NCBI GenBank assembly: GCA_021808315.1
Contig: JAKBBY010000007.1
Location: forward strand, 1 to 39,014
Direction of reading: 5' to 3'
Length of the DNA: 39,014 nt
Source of the DNA: Pseudomonadota bacterium
Lineage (GTDB): Bacteria; Pseudomonadota; Alphaproteobacteria; Acetobacterales; Acetobacteraceae
Shown one piece after another: positions 17,524 to 26,441 of the stretch. Position numbers and translations under genes: made by a program. Position 1 is the first letter of the stretch; every line of letters begins with the position of its first letter. The notes beneath the pieces are model-generated. The model was not told the DNA's origin, ran no database searches, and was given only the letters and a program-made list of their open reading frames with translations.

Positions 17524-19029
17524 ATGGCGTTTTCACCCATGCAACGCAGTCTCGCGCATTACCCCGATCAAGGGCCGCGTAAGCTTTACTTGCTCCTGGT
17601 CGTGCTGATCACGATTGCCCTTTATTACGCGCTTTATGCTGGCGGCGGCGTCGCGCCGTTATTGCTGGCCGGGTTGAAACTGCCCTTCAGCGATTTCGTC
17701 TATATTCTTGCTTTCGGCAATCTCATCGGCGCCTTCGCCTCCTTGCTGGCCGGACTCGCGGACCGCTTTGGTCGCGCCAATCTGGTGGTTTACGGCCTGT
17801 TAATCGTCGGCCTGTTGATCGCCTTCGTCATGCCCAACGTCACCACCGCCCGCGCCTGGGGGATCACCTTCTTTGTGGTGTCCTTCGTCGAAGGCATCAT
17901 CCTGGTCGCAACCCCCGCCTTGATCCGCGATTTCTCGCCCCAAGTCGGGCGCGCCACCGCCATGGGATTCTGGACCATCGGCCCGGTGCTCGGCAGTCTC
18001 ACCGTGAGCGTCGTCACCACCCTTACCTTGCCGATTTTCAAAACCTGGCAGAGCGCCTATGAGATTTGCGGCTACGCCGTGCTCGCTGTGTTCGTGCTCG
18101 CTTTCGTGTTCCTCAAAGAACTCGCCCCCTCGCTGCGCGATCAAATGATGGTCAATTTACGAGACCGCACCTTGATCGAACTGAAAGCGAAGGGCCTTGA
18201 TATCGAAGCCAGCCTGCGCAACCCCTGGCGGCAAATGCTCCATGTCGATATTCTCGCCTCCGCCTTCGGCGTGTCGGTCATGCTGCTGTTTTACTATACC
18301 GCCGTCGCTTTCGGCTTGATTTATTTTGTCACCGTCTTCGGCTATTCAGTCCAGCAAGCCAATATTCTCGCCAATTGGAACTGGGGCACCAACGCAATCG
18401 CCCTGATCATTGCGGGTATCCTGTCGGACAAATTGCGCGTGCGCAAACCATTCATGATTTTTGGCGGCATCGGCGGCTTGGTGCTGAATTTCTTCTTCCT
18501 CCGGCTCGCGGGCACCCATGCCCCGTTCTCCGTGCTCACCATGCTGGTCGCCGGGCAATCCTTCTTTATCGGCTTTGCCTATGTCACCTGGATGGCGAGC
18601 TTCACCGAAACCGTCGAAGCGCGCAATCCTGCCCTCACCGCAACGGGCTTGGCGATTTGGGGGTGGATGTTGCGCGTCGTGGTCACCGTCTGTTTCCTCG
18701 GCTTCCCGCTGGTGGTGCGTTCGGTCAACACCCTGCTCGCAGCACCTTACATGATCGCGGCCTATAAACACGCGCTGGCCGCTCATGTCGCGCCGCCGCC
18801 GTCCTTGCTGGCCGCGCTCGGCGCTATCAAGCAAGCTGCCGCCGCAGCCCCGCTCCAATGGAAACATTGGTATTGGATTTGCGAAGGCGGCATTGTGCTG
18901 TTCCTGCTTACCGTCTTTCTCATGCGGGGCCGCTGGAGCCCCGCAGCGGCCCTGGCCGACGAGCAGGCGCACGACGCGCTGGTGAGCAAGGAACTCGCTC
19001 AGCTACAGGCCACTCAAGCGGCGGAGTAA
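17524..19029 (+). CDS. Major facilitator superfamily transporter
   Basis: Inner-membrane secondary transporter of 501 residues with about 12 membrane segments. The MFS motif A between the second and third helices reads LAGLADRFGRANLVVYG (about 75-92). A longer central loop (about 200-240, MVNLRDRTLIELKAKGLDIE) separates the two six-helix halves, and the C-terminal tail is cytosolic and Glu/Ala-rich. AGGAGGG precedes the ATG. Substrate unknown; the MaoC-like gene begins three bases after its stop, pointing to an acid that is later activated to a CoA ester (inference). Confidence 0.88.
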   Translation: MAFSPMQRSLAHYPDQGPRKLYLLLVVLITIALYYALYAGGGVAPLLLAGLKLPFSDFVYILAFGNLIGAFASLLAGLADRFGRANLVVYGLLIVGLLIAFVMPNVTTARAWGITFFVVSFVEGIILVATPALIRDFSPQVGRATAMGFWTIGPVLGSLTVSVVTTLTLPIFKTWQSAYEICGYAVLAVFVLAFVFLKELAPSLRDQMMVNLRDRTLIELKAKGLDIEASLRNPWRQMLHVDILASAFGVSVMLLFYYTAVAFGLIYFVTVFGYSVQQANILANWNWGTNAIALIIAGILSDKLRVRKPFMIFGGIGGLVLNFFFLRLAGTHAPFSVLTMLVAGQSFFIGFAYVTWMASFTETVEARNPALTATGLAIWGWMLRVVVTVCFLGFPLVVRSVNTLLAAPYMIAAYKHALAAHVAPPPSLLAALGAIKQAAAAAPLQWKHWYWICEGGIVLFLLTVFLMRGRWSPAAALADEQAHDALVSKELAQLQATQAAE

Positions 19030-19032
19030 CCT

Positions 19033-19515
19033 ATGGACCAACCGATCAACACGATTACGCTCGCCGATCTGCGCGCCAAAATCGGCCAAGAGCTCGGGGC
19101 ATCCGCCTGGCTTACCATCGATCAATCAATGATTGATCGGTTCGCCGGCATCACTCAAGATCGACAATATATCCATATCGATCCGGTGCGCGCCGCCGCA
19201 ACGCCGTTTGGTGGCACTATCGCGCACGGGTTTCTCACCCTCTCAATGCTCAGCCATTTCGCCCAGCAAGTGCTGCCCCGCCTCGAAGGCTTGGTAATGA
19301 GCATCAATTACGGGTTTGATCGTGTGCGTTTCGTTGCACCGGTGCGCTCAGGCGCGCGAATTCGCGGCGTGTTCAAGCTTGAACATCTGGAAATCCAAGC
19401 GTCTGGCCGGATTCAAATGCGCCAAGATGTCACTGTTGAAATCGAGAGAGAAACTAAACCCGCTCTCAGCGCCACGTGGCTCTCGCTGCTGGTGCCCGGG
19501 CCGGGCACAGTCTAA
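19033..19515 (+). CDS. MaoC-like (R)-specific enoyl-CoA hydratase/dehydratase
   Basis: Hotdog-fold hydratase of 160 residues. The hydratase motif is visible as FAGITQDRQYIHIDPVRA, with catalytic Asp and His, followed by TPFGGTIAHGFLTLS, typical of single-domain MaoC proteins. Such enzymes hydrate trans-2-enoyl-CoA to 3-hydroxyacyl-CoA in fatty acid breakdown or polyhydroxyalkanoate supply. It lies directly behind the MFS gene and is closed by a strong terminator. Confidence 0.9.
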   Translation: MDQPINTITLADLRAKIGQELGASAWLTIDQSMIDRFAGITQDRQYIHIDPVRAAATPFGGTIAHGFLTLSMLSHFAQQVLPRLEGLVMSINYGFDRVRFVAPVRSGARIRGVFKLEHLEIQASGRIQMRQDVTVEIERETKPALSATWLSLLVPGPGTV

Positions 19516-19562
19516 CGCCCAGCCACCAATACTCCGTCACACCACGCTATTGGTGACGCATC

Positions 19563-19595
19563 AAGCCGCCGGATCGTCAGACCCGGCGGCTTTTT
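19563..19595 (+). terminator. Rho-independent terminator after the MaoC-like gene
   Basis: AAGCCGCCGG (19563-19572) pairs with CCGGCGGCTT (19583-19592) and is followed by TTT, giving a run of five T at 19591-19595. A second, weaker inverted repeat CACCAATA/TATTGGTG (19524-19531/19548-19555) precedes it. It closes the MFS-MaoC unit. Confidence 0.88.
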
Positions 19596-19607
19596 GATAC
19601 GGTAATT

Positions 19608-20138
19608 TTACTGGCCCATATCCTTGGGCAGCGCATCGCGCAGCATGTCCAAATTCTGCTCGACGAGCGGCGTGGTCTCAATCGCAACTTGCTTGAATTC
19701 CGGTGACGTGCCGTTATGAATCTCGTCCTGGAACACGGCGAGCGCGCTCTCATGGCTCGAAATCTCATCACGCAAGAACGCAACCGACAGGCTCGGTGAC
19801 GGATGATATGACAACGCGACCAGTTGCGCCTTCAGCTCAACCGGCAGCGTGTTCGGCAGCGTCACGCCGTTGGCCTTGGCTTGTGCTTGAATTTGCGGCG
19901 CATATTTCGCGGCGTCGGCGCAAATCTTATTGGCCACCGGCACCACTGTCGGGGTCAAACCACCCTTCTGCACATAGGCGCAGGCCGCCAAGTCAAAATG
20001 CACCAGTTGATAGGCCGTCGTGATGAAGCCCAAATCTTGCGGCGAAACATTGCTGGTTGCAGGCGCCTGCGCCACCGTTGAACAGCCAGCCAGTGCCAGA
20101 ATCCCGGCCAAGGCACCATAACGAGACAATTTAATCAT
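19608..20138 (-). CDS. DUF4142-like lipoprotein
   Basis: Predicted 176-residue lipoprotein; the signal MIKLSRYGALAGILALAGC gives Cys19 in a lipobox. The body is all helical with DUF4142-like spacing: FITTAYQLVHFDLAACAYVQ, an ANGVTLPNTLP linker, AFLRDEISSHESALAVFQDEI and a final LVEQNLDMLRDAL helix. DUF4142 proteins are periplasmic, ferritin-like in predicted fold and of unknown function. I start it at 20138 for the signal peptide and the purine-rich GGGGAGA upstream; 60 earlier in-frame codons run into the tRNA and look non-coding. Confidence 0.72.
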   Translation of the reverse strand: MIKLSRYGALAGILALAGCSTVAQAPATSNVSPQDLGFITTAYQLVHFDLAACAYVQKGGLTPTVVPVANKICADAAKYAPQIQAQAKANGVTLPNTLPVELKAQLVALSYHPSPSLSVAFLRDEISSHESALAVFQDEIHNGTSPEFKQVAIETTPLVEQNLDMLRDALPKDMGQ

Positions 20139-20285
20139 AATGCTGGATCTCCCCTTCGTCGATTTTGATTTAAGCGAAGTAACCACAATACTCTGCCAAA
20201 TTACAAGCCGGGCGTGAAGAGATAAATCACCCTCACTTGCAGAATAATGCTTGCCCGTGACAAGCGGGCCACGATTCGCTGTCCC

Positions 20286-20362
20286 TGGCGACCCCGGCGT
20301 GACTCGAACACGCAACAACCTGCTTAGAAGGCAGGTGCTCTATCCGGTTGAGCTACGGGGCC
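20286..20362 (-). tRNA. tRNA-Arg (anticodon UCU)
   Basis: A 77-base cloverleaf on the minus strand with encoded CCA. Acceptor GGCCCCG pairs with CGGGGTC with one G-T pair. The anticodon stem CCTGC/GCAGG encloses loop CTTCTAA, so the anticodon is TCT at 20326-20328, reading AGA. The T arm is GCGTG-TTCGAGT-CACGC. Confidence 0.97.
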
Positions 20363-20470
20363 CTTATTCATTATGCCCCAAAACGCGCCCGCCGACCAGA
20401 CCGATGCTGCACCGCACAGTTTTTCTTGACGGCGCATCAAGCACCCGTCATCCTGTGCTCGAACCTCCCA

Positions 20471-23400
20471 ATGGATTTTTGCGTGACCCAGCACATCAAA
20501 CGTCTCCTGGTTGCCAATCGCTCAGAAATTGCGATCCGGGTGTTTCGCGCCGCCTCAGAACTTGGCATCACCACCATCGCCGTTTATGCCGAAGAGGATA
20601 AATTATCGCTGCATCGCTTCAAATCCGATGAAGCCTATCTGATCGGTCGCCAACCCGGCCAAAAACCGCTCGGGCCGATCGAAGCCTATTTGTCGATCGA
20701 TGAAATCCTGCGCGTCGCCCGCGACTCCGGCGCAGATGCGATCCATCCCGGCTATGGTTTTCTCTCCGAAAATCCCGATTTTGCCGAAGCCTGCGCCGCC
20801 GCTGGTATTATTTTCATCGGCCCGCGGCCCGAAACCATGCGCCGCCTCGGCAATAAGGTCGCGGCCCGCCATCTGGCTGCCTCCGTCAATGTCCCGGTCA
20901 TGCCAGCGAGCGCGCCGCTCGGCGATGATCCGCACGAAAACCAGCGCATCGCCGCGCAAATCGGCTACCCGGTGATGCTCAAAGCCTCCTGGGGCGGTGG
21001 CGGGCGCGGCATGCGCCCGATTGAGCATGAAGATCGCCTGCTCGATGAAATCGCCGCTGCCCGCCGCGAAGCCCTGGCAGCCTTTGGCAATGACGAGGTC
21101 TATCTCGAAAAATTAGTCCGCCGCGCACAGCATATCGAAGTGCAATTGCTCGGCGATGCCCATGGCAATCTTGTGCATCTTTATGAGCGTGATTGCTCAA
21201 TCCAAAGGCGCCATCAGAAAATTGTCGAGCGTGCGCCAGCACCCTTCCTCAACCCGGCAACCCGCCTTGCCCTGTGTGACGCCGCTTTGCGCATCGGCCA
21301 CGCCACCGCCTATCAAAACGCGGGCACAGTGGAATTCCTGCTCGATGACGCAACCGGTGAGTTTTATTTCATCGAGGTAAATCCAAGGATTCAAGTAGAA
21401 CATACGGTCACCGAAATGGTCACCGGCATCGATATTGTCAAAGCCCAAATCCGCATCGCCAGCGGCGGCACCATCGGCGATCTCGCCTCCACCGGCGTTC
21501 CCGCGCAAAGCGCAATCCACCTTGATGGCCACGCATTGCAATGCCGGATCACCACGGAAAATCCGGAGAATAATTTCATCCCCGATTACGGGCGCATCTC
21601 AGCCTATCGCGGCGCGTTTGGTTTTGGCATCCGCCTTGATGGCGGCACCGCGTATTCCGGCGCCGTGGTCACCCGGTTTTACGATGCGCTGTTAGAAAAA
21701 GTTACCGCCTGGGCGCCGACACCCGAGGAAACCATCGCCCGCATGGTGCGCGCCTTGCGCGAATATCGAATTCGCGGCGTCACCACCAATCTTGCTTTCC
21801 TTGAAGCGCTGCTCACCCATCCTGCTTTTCAGTCCGGTGATTACACCACCCGCTTCATCGACCAAACGCCCGAACTGCTCAGCCTACCGCGTCGGCAAGA
21901 CCGAGCGACCAAACTGCTCCGCTATATCGCCGATGTGAGCGTCAATGGCCACCCCGAAACCCGGGGCAAACGCAAACCCGTCGCCCATAGCCGGGTGCCC
22001 GTCGCCCCGCTCTTGTCCGCCCCAATGGTCGAAGGCACGCGCCAAAAGCTGGATCGCTTAGGCCCTTCCGGCTTTGCCGCCTGGATGCGCGAACATAAAT
22101 CAGTGTTGATTACCGATACGACGATGCGCGATGCCCATCAATCTTTGTTAGCCACGCGCATGCGCAGCTATGATATCCTGGCCGCAGCACCAGCCTATAG
22201 CGCGGGTCTGCCGGCCTTGTTTTCGCTGGAATGCTGGGGCGGTGCCACGTTCGATGTGGCGATGCGCTTTCTCGCCGAAGACCCGTGGGAGCGCCTATCC
22301 GCGATCCGCGCCGCCGTGCCGAATATTCTGCTGCAAATGTTGCTGCGCGGCGCCAATGGTGTCGGCTATACCAATTATCCCGATAACATCGTGCAATTTT
22401 TCGTCCGTCGCGCTGCGGCTGCTGGGATTGATCTGTTCCGGATTTTCGATTGCCTCAATTGGGTCGATAATATGCGCATCGCCATCGACGCCGTGTGCAA
22501 CGAAGGCAAACTCGCCGAAGGTGCTCTTTGTTACACAGGCGATATTCTCGATCCGGATCGCGCCAAATATGCGCTCAAATACTATATCGATCTCGCCAAA
22601 CAGCTTGAAGCCGCAGGGTGCCATATCCTCGCGATCAAAGACATGGCGGGCGTGCTGAAACCCAACGCCGCCCGCGTGCTGGTCTCCGCCCTGAAAAGCG
22701 AAATCGGCTTGCCGATCCATGTGCATACGCACGACACGTCCGGCATTGGCGGTGCCACCCTGTTAGCTGCCGTCGCCGCCGGTGCCGATGCAATCGATGC
22801 CGCGATGGATTCGCTCTCCGGGCTCACGTCCCAGCCCTGCCTTGGCTCGTTGGTTGAAGCCTGGCGGCATACCGAGGCCGATAGCGGGCTTGATCCGGAA
22901 TCGATCCGACAAATGAGCTTCTATTGGGAGGCGGTGCGCGGCCAATATGCTGCCTTCGAGAGTGATTTGCAGGCCGGGGCCTCCGAAGTCTATTTGCACG
23001 AAATGCCCGGTGGTCAATTCACCAATCTGCGCGAGCAAGCCCGCTCGCTCGGTTTGGAGACGCGCTGGCACGAGATCGCCCGCGCCTATCGCGATGCGAA
23101 TATGGTGCTCGGTGACATCGTGAAAGTCACGCCCTCCTCCAAAGTCGTGGGTGACCTCGCTTTGATGATGGTCTCGCAAGACCTCTCGCCCGCCGATTTG
23201 CTTGATCCTGCCAGAGAAGTCGCGTTCCCCCAATCGGTGGTCGATATGCTGCGCGGTGATCTCGGCCAACCCCCCGGCGGCTGGCCCGAAGCCCTCTCGC
23301 GCAAAGTGCTGAAGGGCCAAACACCCTATGTCGTGCGCCCCGGATCCTTGCTCGCCCCCGCCGATCTCACAAATCTGCGCGCCGAGGCGCAAACGCGCTG

Positions 23401-23947
23401 CGGCGGCCCGCTCGATGACGAGGCGTTAGCGTCCTATGCCATGTATCCCGATGTCTATGCCGCATTCCGCGCCACCGGCGAGGCCTATGGTCCGGTCGCA
23501 ACCCTGCCCACCCCGGTCTATTTTTACGGCATGCGCCCTGGCGATGAAATCGCGATCAGCCTGGAGCCAGGCAAAACCCTCAATGTGCGCCTGCAAATTT
23601 TGGGTGAAACCGATGATGAGGGCAATGTTCGGGCCTTCTTCGAGCTGAATGGTCAACCGCGCGTGGTCAAAGTGCCGAACCGCGCCGCCACCCCGGCCCG
23701 GCCCCTGCGCCGCAAGGCCGATGAGCAACGCGCCCATGAAATCGGCGCGCCGATGCCCGGCACCATCGTCGCTGTGCTGGTGCGCGAGGGCCAGACCATA
23801 GCGGTCGGCGAACCCTTGATCGCGATTGAGGCGATGAAAATGCAAACCCGGATCAACGCCCCGGTCGCGGGCATAATCGGCCCCGTGCATGTGCGCCCCG
23901 GCGATGCGGTCGAGGCGAAGGATTTGTTAGTCGAGCTTGCGCTCTAA
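20471..23947 (+). CDS. pyc: Pyruvate carboxylase (single chain)
   Basis: Biotin enzyme that carboxylates pyruvate to oxaloacetate, refilling the TCA cycle. Domains in order: biotin carboxylase (about 10-460) with KASWGGGGRGM near 171 and EVNPRIQVEHTVTEMVTG; carboxyltransferase (about 540-820) with DTTMRDAHQSLLATRMR and the carboxylated lysine in AIKDMAG (about 723); the PC/OADA domain with GGQFTNLREQARSLG; and a biotinyl domain with Lys1123 in EAMKMQ. From the ATG at 20471 it has 1158 residues, the normal alpha4 size. Upstream in-frame codons overlap the tRNA and are not used. No clear ribosome-binding site is seen; a GTG at 20483 is an alternative start. Confidence 0.97.
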   Translation: MDFCVTQHIKRLLVANRSEIAIRVFRAASELGITTIAVYAEEDKLSLHRFKSDEAYLIGRQPGQKPLGPIEAYLSIDEILRVARDSGADAIHPGYGFLSENPDFAEACAAAGIIFIGPRPETMRRLGNKVAARHLAASVNVPVMPASAPLGDDPHENQRIAAQIGYPVMLKASWGGGGRGMRPIEHEDRLLDEIAAARREALAAFGNDEVYLEKLVRRAQHIEVQLLGDAHGNLVHLYERDCSIQRRHQKIVERAPAPFLNPATRLALCDAALRIGHATAYQNAGTVEFLLDDATGEFYFIEVNPRIQVEHTVTEMVTGIDIVKAQIRIASGGTIGDLASTGVPAQSAIHLDGHALQCRITTENPENNFIPDYGRISAYRGAFGFGIRLDGGTAYSGAVVTRFYDALLEKVTAWAPTPEETIARMVRALREYRIRGVTTNLAFLEALLTHPAFQSGDYTTRFIDQTPELLSLPRRQDRATKLLRYIADVSVNGHPETRGKRKPVAHSRVPVAPLLSAPMVEGTRQKLDRLGPSGFAAWMREHKSVLITDTTMRDAHQSLLATRMRSYDILAAAPAYSAGLPALFSLECWGGATFDVAMRFLAEDPWERLSAIRAAVPNILLQMLLRGANGVGYTNYPDNIVQFFVRRAAAAGIDLFRIFDCLNWVDNMRIAIDAVCNEGKLAEGALCYTGDILDPDRAKYALKYYIDLAKQLEAAGCHILAIKDMAGVLKPNAARVLVSALKSEIGLPIHVHTHDTSGIGGATLLAAVAAGADAIDAAMDSLSGLTSQPCLGSLVEAWRHTEADSGLDPESIRQMSFYWEAVRGQYAAFESDLQAGASEVYLHEMPGGQFTNLREQARSLGLETRWHEIARAYRDANMVLGDIVKVTPSSKVVGDLALMMVSQDLSPADLLDPAREVAFPQSVVDMLRGDLGQPPGGWPEALSRKVLKGQTPYVVRPGSLLAPADLTNLRAEAQTRCGGPLDDEALASYAMYPDVYAAFRATGEAYGPVATLPTPVYFYGMRPGDEIAISLEPGKTLNVRLQILGETDDEGNVRAFFELNGQPRVVKVPNRAATPARPLRRKADEQRAHEIGAPMPGTIVAVLVREGQTIAVGEPLIAIEAMKMQTRINAPVAGIIGPVHVRPGDAVEAKDLLVELAL

Positions 23948-24988
23948 CGCCACACCGTCCGGCCCAAACACATGCAAATGCGCGCCATCGAAGGCGAGGG
24001 GCACAATCTCGTCGGCGCGCAGCGCACAATCGGCTGGTGCGCGCATCATCAGGGCCGCATCATCGGTCTGCAGATGCACATGCGCCTCAAACCCAACATG
24101 CTCAACCCGCTCAACGCGCCCGCGCAGCGGGCCCGCCGGATCAATCCGCACATGCTCAGGCCGAACCCCCAGCGTCACCGGGCGCCCAACCGCCAACCGC
24201 GCCGGGGCTGCAACCGCGGCACCATGCGCCAGCAAAAACCCGGTCGCGGTGGATGTCGCCGGACAAAAATTCATCCCCGGCGCACCAATAAACCCGGCGA
24301 CAAACCGATTAACCGGCCGATCATGCAGGTCGCGCGGCGTGCCAATCTGCTCAATCCGCCCCGCATTCAACACCACAATCCGGTCCGCCATAATCATCGC
24401 CTCGGTCTGATCGTGGGTGACGTAAATCATCGTGGTCTGTAACGCCCGATTGAGCCGCACCAAATCAGTGCGCAATTGCGCGCGCAGCACGGCGTCCAAA
24501 TTCGCCAGCGCCTCATCAAACAAATAGCCGCGCGGTGCAGCAACAATCGCCCGGCCAATCGCAACACGCTGGCGCTGTCCGGCGGAAAGTTCATGCGGCT
24601 TGCGTGCGAGCAGGGGCTCAAGCTCCAGCAGCGCCGCCGCCCGGCGCACCGCCGCCGCCACGCTTTGCCGGTCAGCCCCCGCCATGCGGCGCGCAAACCC
24701 CAAATTATCGGCCACCGTCAAATGCGGGTAGAGTGCATGGTTCTGAAACACCATTGCCAGCCCGCGCCGCTCCGCCGGAACGGCATTGGCCGGCTCGCCA
24801 TCAATGCTGATCGTGCCGTGGGTCACCGGGTCCAGCCCGGCAATTAGCCGCAGCAAGCTGGTCTTGCCACAGCCGGACGGGCCCACCACCACCAAAAACT
24901 CGCGATCCGCGACCTCAAGCGTAATATCAGAGAGCCGGTCGGTCGAGCCAACACGCTGCGTCACATGGGTGAGCGAAATCCGCGCCAT
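23927..24988 (-). CDS. ugpC: UgpC/MalK-type ABC transporter ATP-binding protein
   Basis: ATPase of carbohydrate/glycerol-phosphate importers. The nucleotide-binding domain (about 1-235) has Walker A GPSGCGKT, Q-loop VFQNHALYPHLTVADNL, signature LSAGQRQR (LSGGQ is usual), Walker B YLFDEALANLDA (FDEPLSNLDA is usual) and switch HDQTEA. A C-terminal regulatory OB domain (about 240-350) includes LGVRPEHVRI. I prefer the ATG at 24988 giving MARISLTHV; one at 25015 is also possible. No binding protein or permease lies next to it, so it may energise a distant system. It overlaps the pyc 3' end by 21 bases, tail to tail. Confidence 0.87.
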   Translation of the reverse strand: MARISLTHVTQRVGSTDRLSDITLEVADREFLVVVGPSGCGKTSLLRLIAGLDPVTHGTISIDGEPANAVPAERRGLAMVFQNHALYPHLTVADNLGFARRMAGADRQSVAAAVRRAAALLELEPLLARKPHELSAGQRQRVAIGRAIVAAPRGYLFDEALANLDAVLRAQLRTDLVRLNRALQTTMIYVTHDQTEAMIMADRIVVLNAGRIEQIGTPRDLHDRPVNRFVAGFIGAPGMNFCPATSTATGFLLAHGAAVAAPARLAVGRPVTLGVRPEHVRIDPAGPLRGRVERVEHVGFEAHVHLQTDDAALMMRAPADCALRADEIVPLAFDGAHLHVFGPDGVALERKLD

Positions 24989-25053
24989 CAGCGGATCGTA
25001 TCTGATTTGACCCATGGCTTCCAGGGCCGCGCATCCTCGGCTATCAGGGGCCC

Positions 25054-25710
25054 ATGAAGACCTGGCTGCTCTATAAAATCATTCGCGGTCGCCCGCGCCT
25101 GTTCGCAGGCTTGGTCTGCGGCCTCGCTGCCTTCCCGCTGCTGCCCGCCGCCTTGCCCGCGATGACGCGCGTTGCGCTGAGCTGGGATGCGATGGTCGCC
25201 GCCTATCTGGTGCTGGTGGTGTTCCACTTCATCGGCGCCGATCATACCGATATCCAGGCCGATGCCGCCCGCCAGGAAGAAGGCGAGTGGACCTTGTTCG
25301 CGATCACCCTGTTCGGCGCGCTGATGAGTTTTGTGGTGATCGTCATTTTCTCCGGGCTGAATGTGAAAAAAGGTCATGACGGGCTGTATCTGGCGCTGGT
25401 GTCGATCACATTGGCGGCATCCTGGCTGATGACCAATGTCACCTTCGCCTATCGCTACGCCCATGAATATTACGAAAAGCGGCCCGGCGGGGCGATTGCC
25501 GGGGGCTTGCGGTTTCCCGAGGAAGAGCGCCCAGATTATCTGGATTTTATCTATTTCGCCTTCGTGATCGGCATGACGTTTCAGGTTTCGGACGTGGAAA
25601 TCACCGCGCGCACCATGCGCCGCATCGCCACGGCGCAAGGCCTCATTGGCTATGTGTTCAACACTGTTATTCTGGCGCTGACGATCAATATCGCCTCTGG
25701 GTTGATTTGA
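25054..25710 (+). CDS. DUF1345 family membrane protein
   Basis: Inner-membrane protein of 218 residues with about five or six hydrophobic helices. The DUF1345 hallmark is at 165-185: DYLDFIYFAFVIGMTFQVSD, followed by VEITARTMRRIATAQGLIGYVFNT. Function is unknown for the family. It diverges from the ugpC-like gene across 65 bases and is followed 32 bases later by the cytochrome gene. Confidence 0.88.
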   Translation: MKTWLLYKIIRGRPRLFAGLVCGLAAFPLLPAALPAMTRVALSWDAMVAAYLVLVVFHFIGADHTDIQADAARQEEGEWTLFAITLFGALMSFVVIVIFSGLNVKKGHDGLYLALVSITLAASWLMTNVTFAYRYAHEYYEKRPGGAIAGGLRFPEEERPDYLDFIYFAFVIGMTFQVSDVEITARTMRRIATAQGLIGYVFNTVILALTINIASGLI

Positions 25711-25742
25711 ACCGTCATTTTGACATGAAGGAGCGTTCGATA

Positions 25743-26441
25743 ATGACCAATCGCTTTCGCCATCGGCTTGCCGCCACCGCATTCGCCATCGCGATCGGCG
25801 GCACCGCCGGCATCGGCATCGCCGCCGCCCCGCCGGAGGTTGCATCCTGTGCCGGCTGCCATGGTGCGAATGGCATGGGTAACCCCGCAGCGGGCTTTCC
25901 GGCCTTGGCGGGGCTGCATGCCGGGTATCTTGAACAGCAGCTCTATGCCTTCAAACACGGCACCCGGGCGAATGCGATGATGAATGCCATGGGGGCCAGC
26001 CTCAACGCCGCCACCCGCGCCAAAATCGCGGCTTATTATGCCAGCCTGCCGGTGCCGCCGGTCGCTGAGCCTGATCCCGCGCCGAGCGGTCTGGGCGCGC
26101 AAATCGCGATGCAGGGCCTGAATACCGGCACGCCGCACGCGGTTCCGGCCTGTGCGTCCTGCCATGGCGATGCCGGGCTAGGGCAGGGGCGTTTCCCGCG
26201 CCTCGCCGGCCAGTCGGCCGCCTATCTCTCGGCGCAATTAGTCGCCTGGCAAAAAGGCACGCGCGGCGAAACCCCTTTGCATCTGATGCGTCATATCGCG
26301 CGCAAACTCAGCCCGGCGGACATCACCGCCGTCACCGCCTATTACGCAGCCCTCTCGCCCAACCCCGCCCCCGGCGCGCCCGCCGCCGCATCCCCCGATT
26401 CGCCCCCGAATGCCAAGGCCGGGGCTAAAAAGCCAGGATAG
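25743..26441 (+). CDS. Dihaem cytochrome c (c4-like)
   Basis: Periplasmic electron carrier of 232 residues with a signal peptide (about 1-29) and two CxxCH haem sites: CAGCH at 36-40 and CASCH at 137-141. The two halves are similar, each with a G-x-x-P-A/R-L-A-G stretch (GFPALAGLHAGYLEQQL and RFPRLAGQSAAYLSAQL) and a late Met ligand candidate, as in cytochrome c4. The start at 25743 follows AAGGAG by nine bases. The tail is Pro/Ala-rich. It may pass electrons to a terminal oxidase; none is nearby. Confidence 0.9.
   Translation: MTNRFRHRLAATAFAIAIGGTAGIGIAAAPPEVASCAGCHGANGMGNPAAGFPALAGLHAGYLEQQLYAFKHGTRANAMMNAMGASLNAATRAKIAAYYASLPVPPVAEPDPAPSGLGAQIAMQGLNTGTPHAVPACASCHGDAGLGQGRFPRLAGQSAAYLSAQLVAWQKGTRGETPLHLMRHIARKLSPADITAVTAYYAALSPNPAPGAPAAASPDSPPNAKAGAKKPG

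Noticed and set aside
20318-20470. Longer N-termini for pyruvate carboxylase and for the DUF4142-like lipoprotein
   Set aside because: Both extensions overlap the tRNA-Arg gene and add residues foreign to the families.
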